DNA of 64,000 nucleotides from Zelonia costaricensis (Eukaryota; Euglenozoa; Kinetoplastea; Trypanosomatida; Trypanosomatidae), in contig JASAOO010003510.1 in NCBI GenBank assembly GCA_030849075.1, positions 21,647 through 85,646 on the forward strand, written 5' to 3'. Under the pieces are notes generated by a model that was given only the letters and a program-made list of their open reading frames with translations, was not told the DNA's origin and searched no databases. Shown one piece after another: positions 1-9,902 of this stretch; the stretch's first letter is position 1, and every line of letters begins with the position of its first letter. Both the position numbers and the translations under genes were made by a program.

Positions 1-1317
1 AAGAAGACCATCACAGAGGCTGCGACGCTCGCGCGCGAGGTGGGCGACACCCTCCTTGACTACGAGCTTGTTGTTGGGGCCCTCTTCCGACACATCAAGA
101 CGTGGACCGGGCAGAAGCAGCTCGCCTGCTGGTACGTGCTGGACAAGCTGTGCAAGGAGGATCGTGACAAGTACGGCTACACCGCCGGCAAGTACATCCT
201 AGAGGTCGGCCGCGACTACATCCCGTACGAGGACCCCGAGCTGGCCGGCAAGTACGAAAGCCTCGTCGAGCACTGGGAGAACGTTTTTCCGCGCCACGTC
301 GTCGATGCCCTCTGGATCGCCAAGAAGGAGCGGTTGTGGGCGGTGGAGCACCCAACGGAGGTGGCGGAGCAGCAGCGGGCCGAGGAGGCGGAGTGGGCGC
401 GCGAGGAGGTGGCGATGCAGGACGAGGACGGCCTCAACGACTTTGGCCAGCCCTGCATCGACTTCCTGCAGGGACACTGCAGCTGGGGCGACAGCTGCCG
501 GCTTTACCACCCACCCGGCGAGGAGGGCTCGCTGCCGGCGGAGTGCCGCATGGGCGACTGGAAGTGCTCGGCGTGCGGTGTCATCAACCGCCACTTCCGC
601 CGCCGCTGCTCCAACTGCGTGCGCGAGAAACCGCAGTACAAGAAGGGCCGCGTGCCGTCGACAGAGGACAAGCTGCTGTGCACCCCCGACCCGGCAGCCA
701 CGCAGGCGTTCCACCAGCAGTTCGGCTACAACCCTTACATCCCAGGCGAGGCCATCGCGCACTTCAAGCTGCGACTGGAGGGGGTGTCGGCCGACGCATA
801 CCGCCAGGAACGCGCCGCCGCGTACCGAGTGCGCATTCTCGGCCGCGCCCCGTCTAACCCGTTGGAAGTGCGCTGCAAGGCGACAAAGCACTTCCCCGAC
901 GTTGACATGGATCCGGACGATGAGTACGAGGTCGGCAGCGACGGCCTGATCGCGAAGCGGCCGCGCACCGAGAGCCTTGTGCCGGCAAACACGTCCGCCA
1001 ACAGCGCCATCGCGCTCTTCGCGCAGCTCGTGATGGAGCGTGGCATCCTGGACCCAACGGTGCCGCAGCTCTTTGGCGAGCTCTCGCGATATATCCGCCA
1101 GGCCGCCGCGGACCCGACGATGGAGCTGAACGAGACCCAGGCGGAGGTGCTGCTGTCCGCGTGCAAGCTCGGCTTCACGGCCTGGAACGCAAACAAAGGG
1201 GCCGTTCCGTTTGTAGCGACCTTCTTTAAGGCGGTGCGCCACAACGAGGGGAAGCTGGGTCTCTCGGCGGAGCAGGCGGAGCAGCTAGAGTCGATGGCAA
1301 ACATGTTCCTCGCTTGA
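1..1317 (+). CDS. CID + CCCH + RanBP2 zinc-finger protein (5' end missing)
   Basis: The frame is open from base 1, so the true start lies left of the window; 438 codons are visible. Visible residues 1-115 read like an RNA polymerase II CTD-interacting domain (CID/RPR, as in Pcf11): helical, with a CWYVLDKLCKED segment and a HWENVFP segment that match the family pattern. A CCCH finger follows (C-x7-C-x5-C-x3-H, residues 152-170), then a RanBP2-type finger (C-x2-C-x10-C-x2-C, residues 189-206, preceded by W). The C-terminal third is helical and unrecognised. CCCH and RanBP2 fingers usually bind single-stranded RNA, so a nuclear role in transcription-coupled RNA processing is inferred. The zinc fingers are certain; the CID is a pattern match by eye. 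Confidence 0.85.
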   Translation, partial: KKTITEAATLAREVGDTLLDYELVVGALFRHIKTWTGQKQLACWYVLDKLCKEDRDKYGYTAGKYILEVGRDYIPYEDPELAGKYESLVEHWENVFPRHVVDALWIAKKERLWAVEHPTEVAEQQRAEEAEWAREEVAMQDEDGLNDFGQPCIDFLQGHCSWGDSCRLYHPPGEEGSLPAECRMGDWKCSACGVINRHFRRRCSNCVREKPQYKKGRVPSTEDKLLCTPDPAATQAFHQQFGYNPYIPGEAIAHFKLRLEGVSADAYRQERAAAYRVRILGRAPSNPLEVRCKATKHFPDVDMDPDDEYEVGSDGLIAKRPRTESLVPANTSANSAIALFAQLVMERGILDPTVPQLFGELSRYIRQAAADPTMELNETQAEVLLSACKLGFTAWNANKGAVPFVATFFKAVRHNEGKLGLSAEQAEQLESMANMFLA

Positions 1318-2007
1318 AGCGCCGGAGTGTCGGACACGGAGGTGGAAGGCGGCAATTCCCGGCCGCCACGGCCGCTTCGCGACGGCACAGCGGTGCGCCT
1401 ATGCTAACTGCACACAAGCAAAGACACACACAAAGAGAGTGAGCCGTACCCTACGTCGGTCACGGGCGGAAAAGCGGAGCCGCCATGCCGAATTTCGCAC
1501 CCTCTCTCGCTTGTAGTGGACACGAGCGAGCGCACACGAGTACGTCCGTGCAGATGCGCGGCGCTGAAGGGACCCCGCTCCTACCACCGCGACGCACTGC
1601 CCAGAGAGTGCACGCTCTTGGGCAACCTACCTTTCCCGTTTCCCTGTCTCCCTGTTTCACCCGTGCTGTGCGACCGTGCAGCTCACTCGTTCCCCAACGC
1701 GCGCCTCCTCATCGCGTCACCCCATCTGCTTCAAGCCCATCAAAACTAGCGACCTCGCCTTGTCAAACCTGACCATACACACACACACACACATACGCGA
1801 GCACATAGAAACGACAAGACTGCTCAGCAGCAGCATCGTTCCCCACGCAGGCACGCGTGATTCAAAAGAAGAAAAGAAGCGAGTGCGCTTTGTCTGGCGT
1901 GCGCTTGCACCTGACACACAGTCGCGCTCCACTCCGACGTCCTTTTTTTCCTCTTGTTACTTCAGCGATACCCGGGACATCCCCCCCCCCCCTCTCTCCC
2001 AGCTACC
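1318..2007. other. Intergenic region
   Basis: No gene seen. It holds pyrimidine-rich blocks, a short CA repeat near 1775-1792 and the acceptor region for the next gene. Confidence 0.7.
1941..1965 (+). promoter_or_regulatory. Trans-splice acceptor (pyrimidine tract + AG)
   Basis: A T-rich pyrimidine run ends at the AG at 1964-1965, 42 nt before the ATG at 2008. The in-frame codons further upstream would be cut off by splicing here, which supports the ATG at 2008. A second tract with AG at 2001-2002 leaves only 5 nt and is the less likely site. Confidence 0.55.
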
Positions 2008-3084
2008 ATGAGCTCCGCAGTTTTGGTCAACCCCATCGCCTTCGGGGCGGCGCCGGGCACGAAGGACAACGCCCTGATCGCGTCGATGCATGTCAGCAAC
2101 GCCAAGGCAGACACGGACCGCGCGCAGGTGTGCACCCTCGTGACGGAAATGTCGGCGTTCCTTAGGAGCGTGTGCGGGGTGCGCGCCGTCGTCATTCACC
2201 AGTCACGCGAGCCCAAGCCGTACCGCGCCCCTCTGGAGGAGCGCGGCGAGAGCGTGTGCGTTGCCGATGCCCTGACCCTGCACGACGTGGTCAACGAGCA
2301 GGGCTCGATTGAGCGCCGCCTGGTCGTCTTCTACCCGATGAGTCCGCTGCGCCAGGGCGAGCTGGCGCGCCAGCAGCTCGTGAATCAGATCACGAAGGCC
2401 GCGGAGGCGAGCGCCGCCGTGGAGCTCATCGACCTCCGCCCGTTCGAGGAGGAGGGCAAGTACCTCGAGGGCGCCGGTTCGCTCGTCTTCTCCCCCGGTG
2501 GTGAGTTCGTGTACATGGCCCTTACGCAGCGCAGCCACCCGGCCGTGTTGGACGCGCTGTGCCGGCCAGAGAACCTGAACATTCCGCCAAAAAACCGATT
2601 CCTCCTGCGCTGCCGCAGCGAGGTGCCACACACGAACGTACTGGGGTGGTGCGGCACGGGCATCTGCGCCTGGGCAATGAGCAGCATCGCCTTCGACGAC
2701 GAGGAGGCGCAGGAGGCCTTCTATTACCACCTCGACTCCGCCTACAGGTGCGTGCTGCAGCTGAGCGAGGCGGAGATGACGAGCTTCGCCGGCAGTGCGC
2801 TGGAGGTGCCGGTGCAGCCGACGGACGGCTGCGTCGAGAGTACGCGCTGCGTCTTGATGATGTCCGACACGGCCCTGGCCGGCCTCAGCCCCAAGAACCG
2901 CGCGACGCTGATGGACTGGTACGGCACGGAGAACGTGCACACGTTTTACGGGCAGGTGCTGGAGCGGCGGTGTGGCACGTCGCTGCCCTCGTGCATCGCG
3001 GCGTCCTACACCATCGGGTCGCGGCCGCCACTGCCAACGCAGCCGTCCACCGTTGAGGTGCTGCAGCTCGGTGCGGCAAAGTGA
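2008..3084 (+). CDS. Amidinotransferase-fold (CtlX-like) protein, probably inactive paralog
   Basis: 358 residues. It aligns along its length with the next gene and with the arginine deiminase/amidinotransferase superfamily, subgroup CtlX (citrulline/arginine hydrolase-like). Conserved landmarks are the N-terminal NPIAFG, RRLVVFYPMS, the acidic EEEGKYLEGAGSLVFS block, the His of PHTNVLGWC (H208) and a Cys near the C-terminus (C329, in PSCIAAS). The key substrate-binding segment has changed: where the neighbour has GDAIFPNN, this protein has GESVCVAD (residues 80-87), and the Gly-Gly before the catalytic Cys is Gly-Thr. His and Cys survive but the guanidino-binding Asp/Asn do not, so I infer a pseudoenzyme or changed substrate. 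ATG 2008 is chosen because upstream sequence is C/T-rich leader. The family call is solid; inactivity is inference. Confidence 0.85.
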   Translation: MSSAVLVNPIAFGAAPGTKDNALIASMHVSNAKADTDRAQVCTLVTEMSAFLRSVCGVRAVVIHQSREPKPYRAPLEERGESVCVADALTLHDVVNEQGSIERRLVVFYPMSPLRQGELARQQLVNQITKAAEASAAVELIDLRPFEEEGKYLEGAGSLVFSPGGEFVYMALTQRSHPAVLDALCRPENLNIPPKNRFLLRCRSEVPHTNVLGWCGTGICAWAMSSIAFDDEEAQEAFYYHLDSAYRCVLQLSEAEMTSFAGSALEVPVQPTDGCVESTRCVLMMSDTALAGLSPKNRATLMDWYGTENVHTFYGQVLERRCGTSLPSCIAASYTIGSRPPLPTQPSTVEVLQLGAAK

Positions 3085-3820
3085 GCGAGGCGGTATCTGC
3101 GTCGGCGCCGACTGTGCGTGAGGCCGGCACGCGGGCCTACTCCTCAGCCCTTTGCTCCCTCTCTCCTCTCCACAGCGGTTCCACTGGCTCTCTTTTTTTT
3201 TGTCACGTGTTTGCGGTCGCGGTGTGTGCGGAACGGCACCGCTCATCGCGCCACTTGCGCACTCGGAGAAGCATACAGTGAGAGAAGTCGAAAAGCCCAT
3301 CGTGCGTTCTCGAGCACTCCCTGCTGTGCGTCTCTGACACTCGCTTTCACGACTTTTGGATGAGGGCTACACGGGAAAGGGTCCTGCCTTGTCCTCGGCG
3401 CCTCGATCGTGTCACGGCGCACGCTGCCCTCGTACAACGTGCTATCTGTTGCCCGCGTCGTACACACACACACACACACACACGCACGCCTACCCAGCAA
3501 TGTCTATGCCTCGCCTCTTCCACTGTACATGTTGACTGATCCCATGTTTCCTGCGCCGTCCCTTCACCCCAACCCCCCACCCCCTTATCCATCACGCCAC
3601 CCACACGCACACACCGCGTCTCACTTTGCAGCATTCCACACTCTCACCTCCTCTCGCCACATCGAACTCTCTTGTCTTTTTTCGTCTTCCCCTGCGAGCC
3701 TGCTAGAGACGCGAACCGCGCACCTGCACACGCCTTCTCTAAGCCGCCTCTCTTCTCCGCCTTTCCCCCTCCCCCTCCCCTTCCACCCACCTACCCACCA
3801 CCGCATCCCCTTGCATCGCC
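3085..3820. other. Intergenic region
   Basis: No gene seen. A CA repeat lies at 3462-3483, and a long C/T tract at about 3740-3815 runs up to the next ATG. Splicing of the downstream gene probably uses an AG at the upstream side of this tract. Confidence 0.7.
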
Positions 3821-4906
3821 ATGAGCTCCGTCCTCCTCATTCAGCCGGTCGTCTTCGGATCGGACCCGAAGATCACCGACAACTCATTCATGATTTCCGA
3901 GACCATCACCCCGGAGAAGCAGACGCACGATGAGAACTCGGCCTTCCAGACCCTCCGCGACCTGCGCGAGCGCATCACCGCGCACGGCATGCAGGCTCGC
4001 ATCATCCGCAACAAGGACGAGCCCGCGGCGCAGACGCAATACGTCAACCGCGGCGACGCCATCTTCCCGAACAACTACATCTCGTTCCACAACTTCACCG
4101 ACAGTGATGGCCGCATCGTGCGTCGCCTCGTCATTTTGTACCCGATGAGCCTGTACCGCCAGAAGGAGCTGGCGGACGAGCAGATCGCGCAGCGGCTGGA
4201 GGCGGCCGCGGCACAGGGCAAGATTGAGCTCCTCGACCTCCGCAGCTACGAGGAGGAGGGCCGCTGCCTCGAGGGCACCGGCGCGCTCGTCTTCTCGCCG
4301 GACGGCCGCTACGTGTACATGTCCCGCTCCGGCCGCACCGACGACGAGATCCTCGACCTCATCTGCAGCGAGCAGTACCTCAACATCCCCCGCGAAAACC
4401 GGTTCCTCTTCTCGTCGGCCGTGCCGCGCGCCGAAGGCGGCGAGGACCTCGTGTACCACACCAACGTGATTGGCTGGTGCGGCAAGGGCATCGCCGCCTG
4501 GGCGCTCGATCTGCTCAAGTTCGACTCCGACGCAGACAAGGCGGCCTTCCGCGCCCACCTGGAGCGCCAGTACGACCGCCTCGTTGACCTCAGCGCCGAG
4601 GACATCCGCGCCTTCGGCGGCAACGCGTTTGAGCTGGCCTGCCGCAACCCGGACGGCAGCGAGCACCACTTTGTGTGCATGTCCGCCACCGCCTACAACG
4701 GCATGAGCGCGAAGAGCCGCGCGGCGCTCGACAGCTGGTACGGCGAGGGCAACGTGTGCAGCTTCACGGCCGAGCCGGTGGAGCGCCGCACGGGTGGGTC
4801 CATCCGGTGCATGATGGGGGCGTCCATCCTGCACGGCGCGGTGCTGCCGCGCCTCGGCGAGCTCTCCACGCTGGACGCCGCCGGCATTGTGGAGAAGGCC
4901 GACTAG
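3821..4906 (+). CDS. Amidinotransferase / arginine deiminase-like hydrolase (CtlX-like)
   Basis: 361 residues, a usual length for the family. The whole CtlX pattern is present: N-terminal LIQPVVFG, the guanidino-binding GDAIFPNN (residues 78-85), the RRLVILYPMS strand, EEEGRCLEGTGALVFS, the catalytic-type His in YHTNV (H213), FGGNAFEL, and the GGSIRCMM signature with the nucleophilic Cys (C330). Enzymes of this fold attack a guanidinium or ureido carbon through a Cys-His-Asp/Glu set. The substrate here (arginine, citrulline or a methylated arginine) cannot be told. No transmembrane segment or targeting signal is seen, so it is probably cytosolic. It is the downstream member of a tandem pair and keeps the residues its neighbour lost. 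Confidence 0.9.
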   Translation: MSSVLLIQPVVFGSDPKITDNSFMISETITPEKQTHDENSAFQTLRDLRERITAHGMQARIIRNKDEPAAQTQYVNRGDAIFPNNYISFHNFTDSDGRIVRRLVILYPMSLYRQKELADEQIAQRLEAAAAQGKIELLDLRSYEEEGRCLEGTGALVFSPDGRYVYMSRSGRTDDEILDLICSEQYLNIPRENRFLFSSAVPRAEGGEDLVYHTNVIGWCGKGIAAWALDLLKFDSDADKAAFRAHLERQYDRLVDLSAEDIRAFGGNAFELACRNPDGSEHHFVCMSATAYNGMSAKSRAALDSWYGEGNVCSFTAEPVERRTGGSIRCMMGASILHGAVLPRLGELSTLDAAGIVEKAD

Positions 4907-7900
4907 ACACTTCACGGTGACTGTCCGCATGCAATGTCGCCTCGGCATGCGTCGGCAGACAGCCAGGCTGGCTCCCGCAAGCACCGTCGTTGCGGCGCAG
5001 CAGTACCCGTGCCCCTCCCCCCCCCCCTCCTCACTGTTGCGCCACCTCTCCTCTTGCTGCAAGCGTGTCTTTTCCTGCGCTTTTGTGGTGCTGCTGCGCT
5101 ACCATCTTTGGTCCCATTTTTTTTTTCCCGCCGGCCTCTTTCGCTTTTTTTTTATTTCTTGGGTGTGTGCTCCCTGCTTTTCGCTAAAGAGGGCCTGTTT
5201 GTCTCCGAGGCAGAACGCCGTGCGGTGCCGCCCGGCTTCAAGGCGCGCGTCCAAACTCGTGGCGAGAAGGAGAAAGAGGCCGGCGTTGCTCGAGCCGACG
5301 CCCGCGGCTTTGTGTGTTAGCTTCGTGATCTTCTTGCCCTCCCCATCCCATCCCGTTTCCCGTTTGCGCGGCGTTCCCCTCCAAGGAGGCGCAGAGCCAG
5401 ATTGAACTCGCTGGACCCACGTCCATTGCCGTCGGCACCTCTTCCTCTTTTCTTCTTCTTCTCTTCGTGTGTGTAACTCAAGGCCACAGACGCTCTAAGT
5501 CGACGGTAGCAGTGTCAAGGCTCTCTCTCCCCCTCCTTTGTCCTTCTTCATCTCATCTCTTGGCTGAGAACGGCGGCGGTGATTGATGGTCGGGTGCATG
5601 CGCTCGGTGGCCGACGCGCATACACAAACACAGACACACACGCGCGCGTGTGACTGCCTGGACGACGTGGTGAAGCTGATATGACTCTTCTCTCGCCGAT
5701 GTCTGTCTGCGTGTTTGTAAGTGTGTCAGTGTGTTTCGGCGTTCCCGTTCTGAACGGTCGGGTGGCGGCTGCGTCTTTGCTCTTCGCGACGTCTTCGCAA
5801 GAGACGTGAGGGTGCCTCTTGAAGGTGCCGACAGAGTGTCCCCAGAATAGCAGTAGTGCAAGGGACGCGAGAAAGAGAGAGCTGAAGAATGAGAAAGAGA
5901 CAGCCGCGGCCAGCGCGTCGGTCACGTGACTGTCGCGTTCTTCTTTTCTCCCGGCTCTCCCATCCTCTAGTCCCCACCCCTCTGCGGCGTAGCTGCGTGG
6001 TGCAGCGTCAGCGTCCCGCCTCTTTTCGTCCATTATGTGTGTTTGCTTGCTTTTCTCTTGACTCACCTCAGCGTGATTTCCGGTTTTTTTTCCTTTTTCT
6101 TCTCTTTTTGTTGTTTCTTTCTCCTCTATTGCCCCGTTGTTGATGGCGCATTCGATGGAGGCGAAGTGGAGGACGCCGACGTCTTCCAGCACCACCGCCG
6201 CCAACACCCACCACGCACACCCACACACGATTGCCAATCGCCACTTGACATAGACCCTCACGCGAGCGCGAGCACACGAAAAAACACGTTTGGGCCAATG
6301 TCGCCACCCCACACAGCATGCGGCTGGCGCTTGGTACACCCTTTGTTGTACTGTAGTGCGTCTTTTCTGCATTTCTGGTTTTTTTTTTTTGCGCGCACGG
6401 GTTTGTGTGTTTGTGCCTCCTTTCAGCACTGTTCTCGTCAGCTGGCTTCTGTCCGCCCCCTGTCACGCACACACTTGAACTCGCAGCCTGCTAGCGCTCT
6501 TTGTTTGTTTATCTCTCGCGCCTCCTACTGCGCGCCTTTTCTCATGTTCTCAGTGTTTGGTCTTCTCTTTTTTCTTTTTTTTTCTTCACGTGTTTGGTGC
6601 TCTCGCGTGTGGCGGTGTGCGGTCTCTCAGTTTCAGTGGAATAGGGCGTGCGTGCGTGAGGTGTGTGGGTGTGTGTTCTTTGTCTCCCACAGGGGACTTC
6701 TTTGTAAGGCCAGCGGAAAGGTCAAGCGGCAGCGGAGTCAGAAGGCGAGGGTTGTGCATGTTGTGGCCGAGTCGAACTCAACGTACTCCGCCCTTGCACC
6801 GCCCCTCTTCCTCACTTGTTCTCCTCCCGCCTGCACGTCCGCCTGTCTCTGTCTGTCTGTCTGTGTGTGTGTGTGTGTGTGTGTACGCTCTTTTGTGGGC
6901 TTTCAGTGCCTTTCACGTTGACTTTTTCAGTGAAGCCCTCCACCCTCCTGGCTCGCGTCTTCCTCTCCACAAGCGTGCTTGCTCGCCCTTATGGTCGTTC
7001 TCTGAATGTTGCTTCCTCTCGTCTTTTCTCTCTTTTTTTTTTTTAGCGGCTTCGTGTGTGATTTGTTTGTCCTTTGGTGGTGGCGGCGCGTGGACAGTGG
7101 CCATTCCCAGTGCCGTCTGCGTTCCTCTTCCTGCCGGCCGCACAAGAGCACACACACACACACACGCACAAGCACGCGCGTGAGAGGAGCGGCGACATTC
7201 AGGAACTTGCTCGAAGGGAAGAGAATAAACGTGGGCTGGAGGAACTGTCGCCTCCATACTCCCACTGCGTGAGGACGAAACGCGAGCGAAAGGAGGGGGA
7301 GGTGCGCTGTGGTGCGAATTCGGCTCCTTTCATCTTTTTATTGGTTCTCTGCGTGTTGAACGGTATACGACTTGCTCCACACTCAACACCCCATGCGTCT
7401 TTCTTCGTGTCTCTCCAGGGAGGGGTGAGACGCGGTGGACGTCGGCGGATTATAAGAGAAAATGAGGGCAAGCGGCTCACCGCGGACTGGGTGCTGCTGG
7501 CAGCGAGGCAGAGCACACGCACACGCCATCCGCTGTAAGGCGAAAGCAGCTGTGCGTCGTGGCGGTTTGCCAAAGAATGACGGCACCGACGTCTGCGCAG
7601 TCGCTTCTTTTGCACTGTCTCGTGATGCCGTGCAGACTCACATGCCACAGGTGAAGCTGGACGTGTGTGCGTTTTCGTTCTTTGTAGGGAGAAGTGGCAG
7701 CGGAGCGCGGACGCCGGGTGTCTGTGAACCTCCACCGGCACCCGGTGTCACTCCTCGCGCGCGCGTGTTTGTCACGCCTTGCGGTGTTCTTTCATTCTTC
7801 CTTGTCGTTATCGGCCGTGCATGAAGTCACCTGTGGCACCTCGATATGTCCTCTGCCAGCGTTGCACCGGCTCGCCGCCCTCGCCCTCTCTTTCGAGTTC

Positions 7901-8597
7901 ACCATCGGAGTCGGGAGGAGGGGTGGGAGGGCACGGTGAACAAGTGCGACACGTCGACACCGTGCGACGAGCAGAAGCGCACTGGAGAGGATGCCCAGGC
8001 CGGAAGAGCAGCGCAGCCGGCGTCGCTGTGCAGACACTACCTGCTCGGTGTCGTTGCTCTGCGTTTTGCGCCGCGTGCGTGAACCTCTTCTGGGTGTGGC
8101 TACTCCTCCGTACCTCGTGCGCTTTCCACGCCTCCTTTTCTTTCTCTTTTGTCTAGCATGTACCTTCTCTGTGGTGGGCGGACTCGGAGCGGCTCCTGCC
8201 GTCGTGTCGGCCAACGTGGGAGACGGGGGGTAGACTTCCATGAGTGGACAGACACGCCTCCGGCGAGCCGCACAAGCAGCACAAGAACAGCAATGAGCCT
8301 TTTAGACATTGTGAAGTTTTGGTTGCCCTCAAGAGCGCCACGTAAGCGCGCAAGACCCGCGTAAGGAAGAGAAAACGCGCGGCGCGCATCCAAAAGCAAA
8401 GGGTGCTGTGTTGTGGAAGCTGCTGCTGGGCCACGTCGCTCCGGCGCCGCTCCTCTCGCCTCTCTGTCGCGCGCACGGTGGTTGTCTCGTCGATACTTCT
8501 GCGCATAGCCCCCTCTCCCGCCCCACCCACCCCCACCCCCACCCCCACCACCTCTTACCCTACTTAGTCCCTTCCTTGCATCTTGTCTTCCCTCAGC
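4907..8597. other. Long gene-free stretch (3.7 kb)
   Basis: No convincing gene on either strand. The open frames here translate to phenylalanine/cysteine/valine-rich or histidine/threonine-rich strings produced by T-runs and GT/CA repeats. Contents include poly-T runs, a TCTG/TG repeat at 6844-6884, CA repeats around 7150-7166, and a C-rich CCCCCA-type tract at 8521-8550 (G-quadruplex-capable on the - strand). Probably a long 3' UTR plus spacer. Confidence 0.6.
6844..6884. repeat. TCTG/TG microsatellite
   Basis: Repeated TCTG followed by an uninterrupted TG run (6862-6884). Confidence 0.9.
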
Positions 8598-9221
8598 ATG
8601 GAGGCAAGCCCCGAGGTTGCCGATGCGGTGTTGCTGCAACGCTACCAGGCGCTGCGTGACACCGCACGCGATTTCATCACAGCTGACCCGTCAACCATGC
8701 TCAACGTGTGCGACACGTACGTGCGCCTCTGTGAGACACACGCCTACCCGGCCAACGCGCACTTCCTCGAGTACCTTGCGCGGTATGCTCGCGTGCAAGG
8801 CGCCATCGCGAACGGCACGGCGCAGGGAATGCTGTGCACGGTGCGTCGCCTGGACTTCAGCGCCACGTACGTGGGCAAGGCGGCGGCGTGGCTTCCGATT
8901 TTCGTGACGCTGTCCGACTGTGTCCTGCTGCACCAGCTGTCGGTCTCAGGCCAGGAACTGAGCAGCGACCTTGCCGTGCTCCTCGCGCGCAGCCTGACAC
9001 CGCTCGTGCAGCTTGCTCACCTCGATGTCTCCGGCAACCCAATCGGCTGCGCCGGCGTCCAGGCCCTCATACGCCTCGTCAAGACGTCTCCGACCTTGGT
9101 CGAGTGCGACATCCACGGCGCGGCCTCTATTGCGCTGCTTTCGCGGCAGCTGGAGGCCGCCCTCGCACGCAACCACAGCCCCGCAACCCTTCCCCCACCG
9201 AAAGAAGTCGTGCGCTGTTAG
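8598..9221 (+). CDS. Small leucine-rich-repeat-like protein
   Basis: 207 residues, product not recognised beyond its repeats. The N-terminal half is helical. From about residue 75 on there are LRR-like units: VRRLDFSATYVG, LHQLSVSGQELS, LAHLDVSGNPIG, and LVECDIHGAAS, spaced about 27-30 residues, the spacing of RNI-type leucine-rich repeats. No signal peptide or membrane segment. The ATG at 8598 follows a CCCTCAG acceptor by a single base; the next in-frame ATG would remove 33 residues. A cytosolic or axonemal scaffold protein is possible; function is unknown. Confidence 0.75.
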   Translation: MEASPEVADAVLLQRYQALRDTARDFITADPSTMLNVCDTYVRLCETHAYPANAHFLEYLARYARVQGAIANGTAQGMLCTVRRLDFSATYVGKAAAWLPIFVTLSDCVLLHQLSVSGQELSSDLAVLLARSLTPLVQLAHLDVSGNPIGCAGVQALIRLVKTSPTLVECDIHGAASIALLSRQLEAALARNHSPATLPPPKEVVRC

Positions 9222-9902
9222 CTTGGAAAGCGCAAGGACCCACCGCCGCGTGAGCGAGCTTCGTTGGATCAGCTACGCACGCGGCCAGCCCACACTCTCC
9301 GAACGTGTGGGTATGACTTCCTTCTTTGCGTCTTTCTCTGTTTCCCCTTCTGCTCACTCCCCTCTCCCCCAACCCCCCACACCTTCCCATTTTGTAGCCC
9401 ACTATGTGGGCACCCGATGTGCCATCTCCCGCTGTTGGTTCTCCTCAGCTGACATAAACCCCACTCGAAGCGTAAAGCCCAACAAGTGAAATATGAACTC
9501 GCGCACGGAAAGAGCTGTCTGATGGCTGCTCGTGGCTGTTCGGCCCGCTGTGTCCGCCCACGCAGGTGGCACTTTCCCACCCATCCCTCCCCTCTCACAT
9601 CCATCCTCACCCAACCATGTAGCCTCTACCGCCATCTCGTGCCATGTCCCGGTCTCCTGACTCGTCCCCCTCTCCCTCCCCCTCCCCCTCCCCCTGCCCC
9701 TCCTGCACTCTGCATACAGTCCTGTCGTGGCGTACATCAACAGCGGTGCTTTGGCTTCCGGGGCGACCTCATCTGCCACGAAGGGAAGTCATCGCTTTCT
9801 TTTTCTTGTTTCCTTCCAGCCGCCACCACCGCCTCTTTCTCGCCCTCTCCCCTCCCCCTCCCGACCCCTTTCCTTCGCACCTACCCATCCCAGCACAGCC
9901 TC
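9222..9902. other. Intergenic region
   Basis: No gene seen. Strongly C/T-rich, with CCCCCT repeats at about 9661-9710 and further pyrimidine blocks up to the next ATG. Confidence 0.7.

Noticed and set aside
6037..6921. 294-codon + strand frame that looks like a multi-pass membrane protein
   Set aside because: The Phe/Leu/Cys/Val runs come from T-runs and TG repeats; no ATG context, no conserved motif.
9486..9902. N-terminal extension of the TPR protein
   Set aside because: Pro/Ser/Cys-rich reading of C/T leader; the extension also starts at a non-ATG-like leader position relative to the splice tract.
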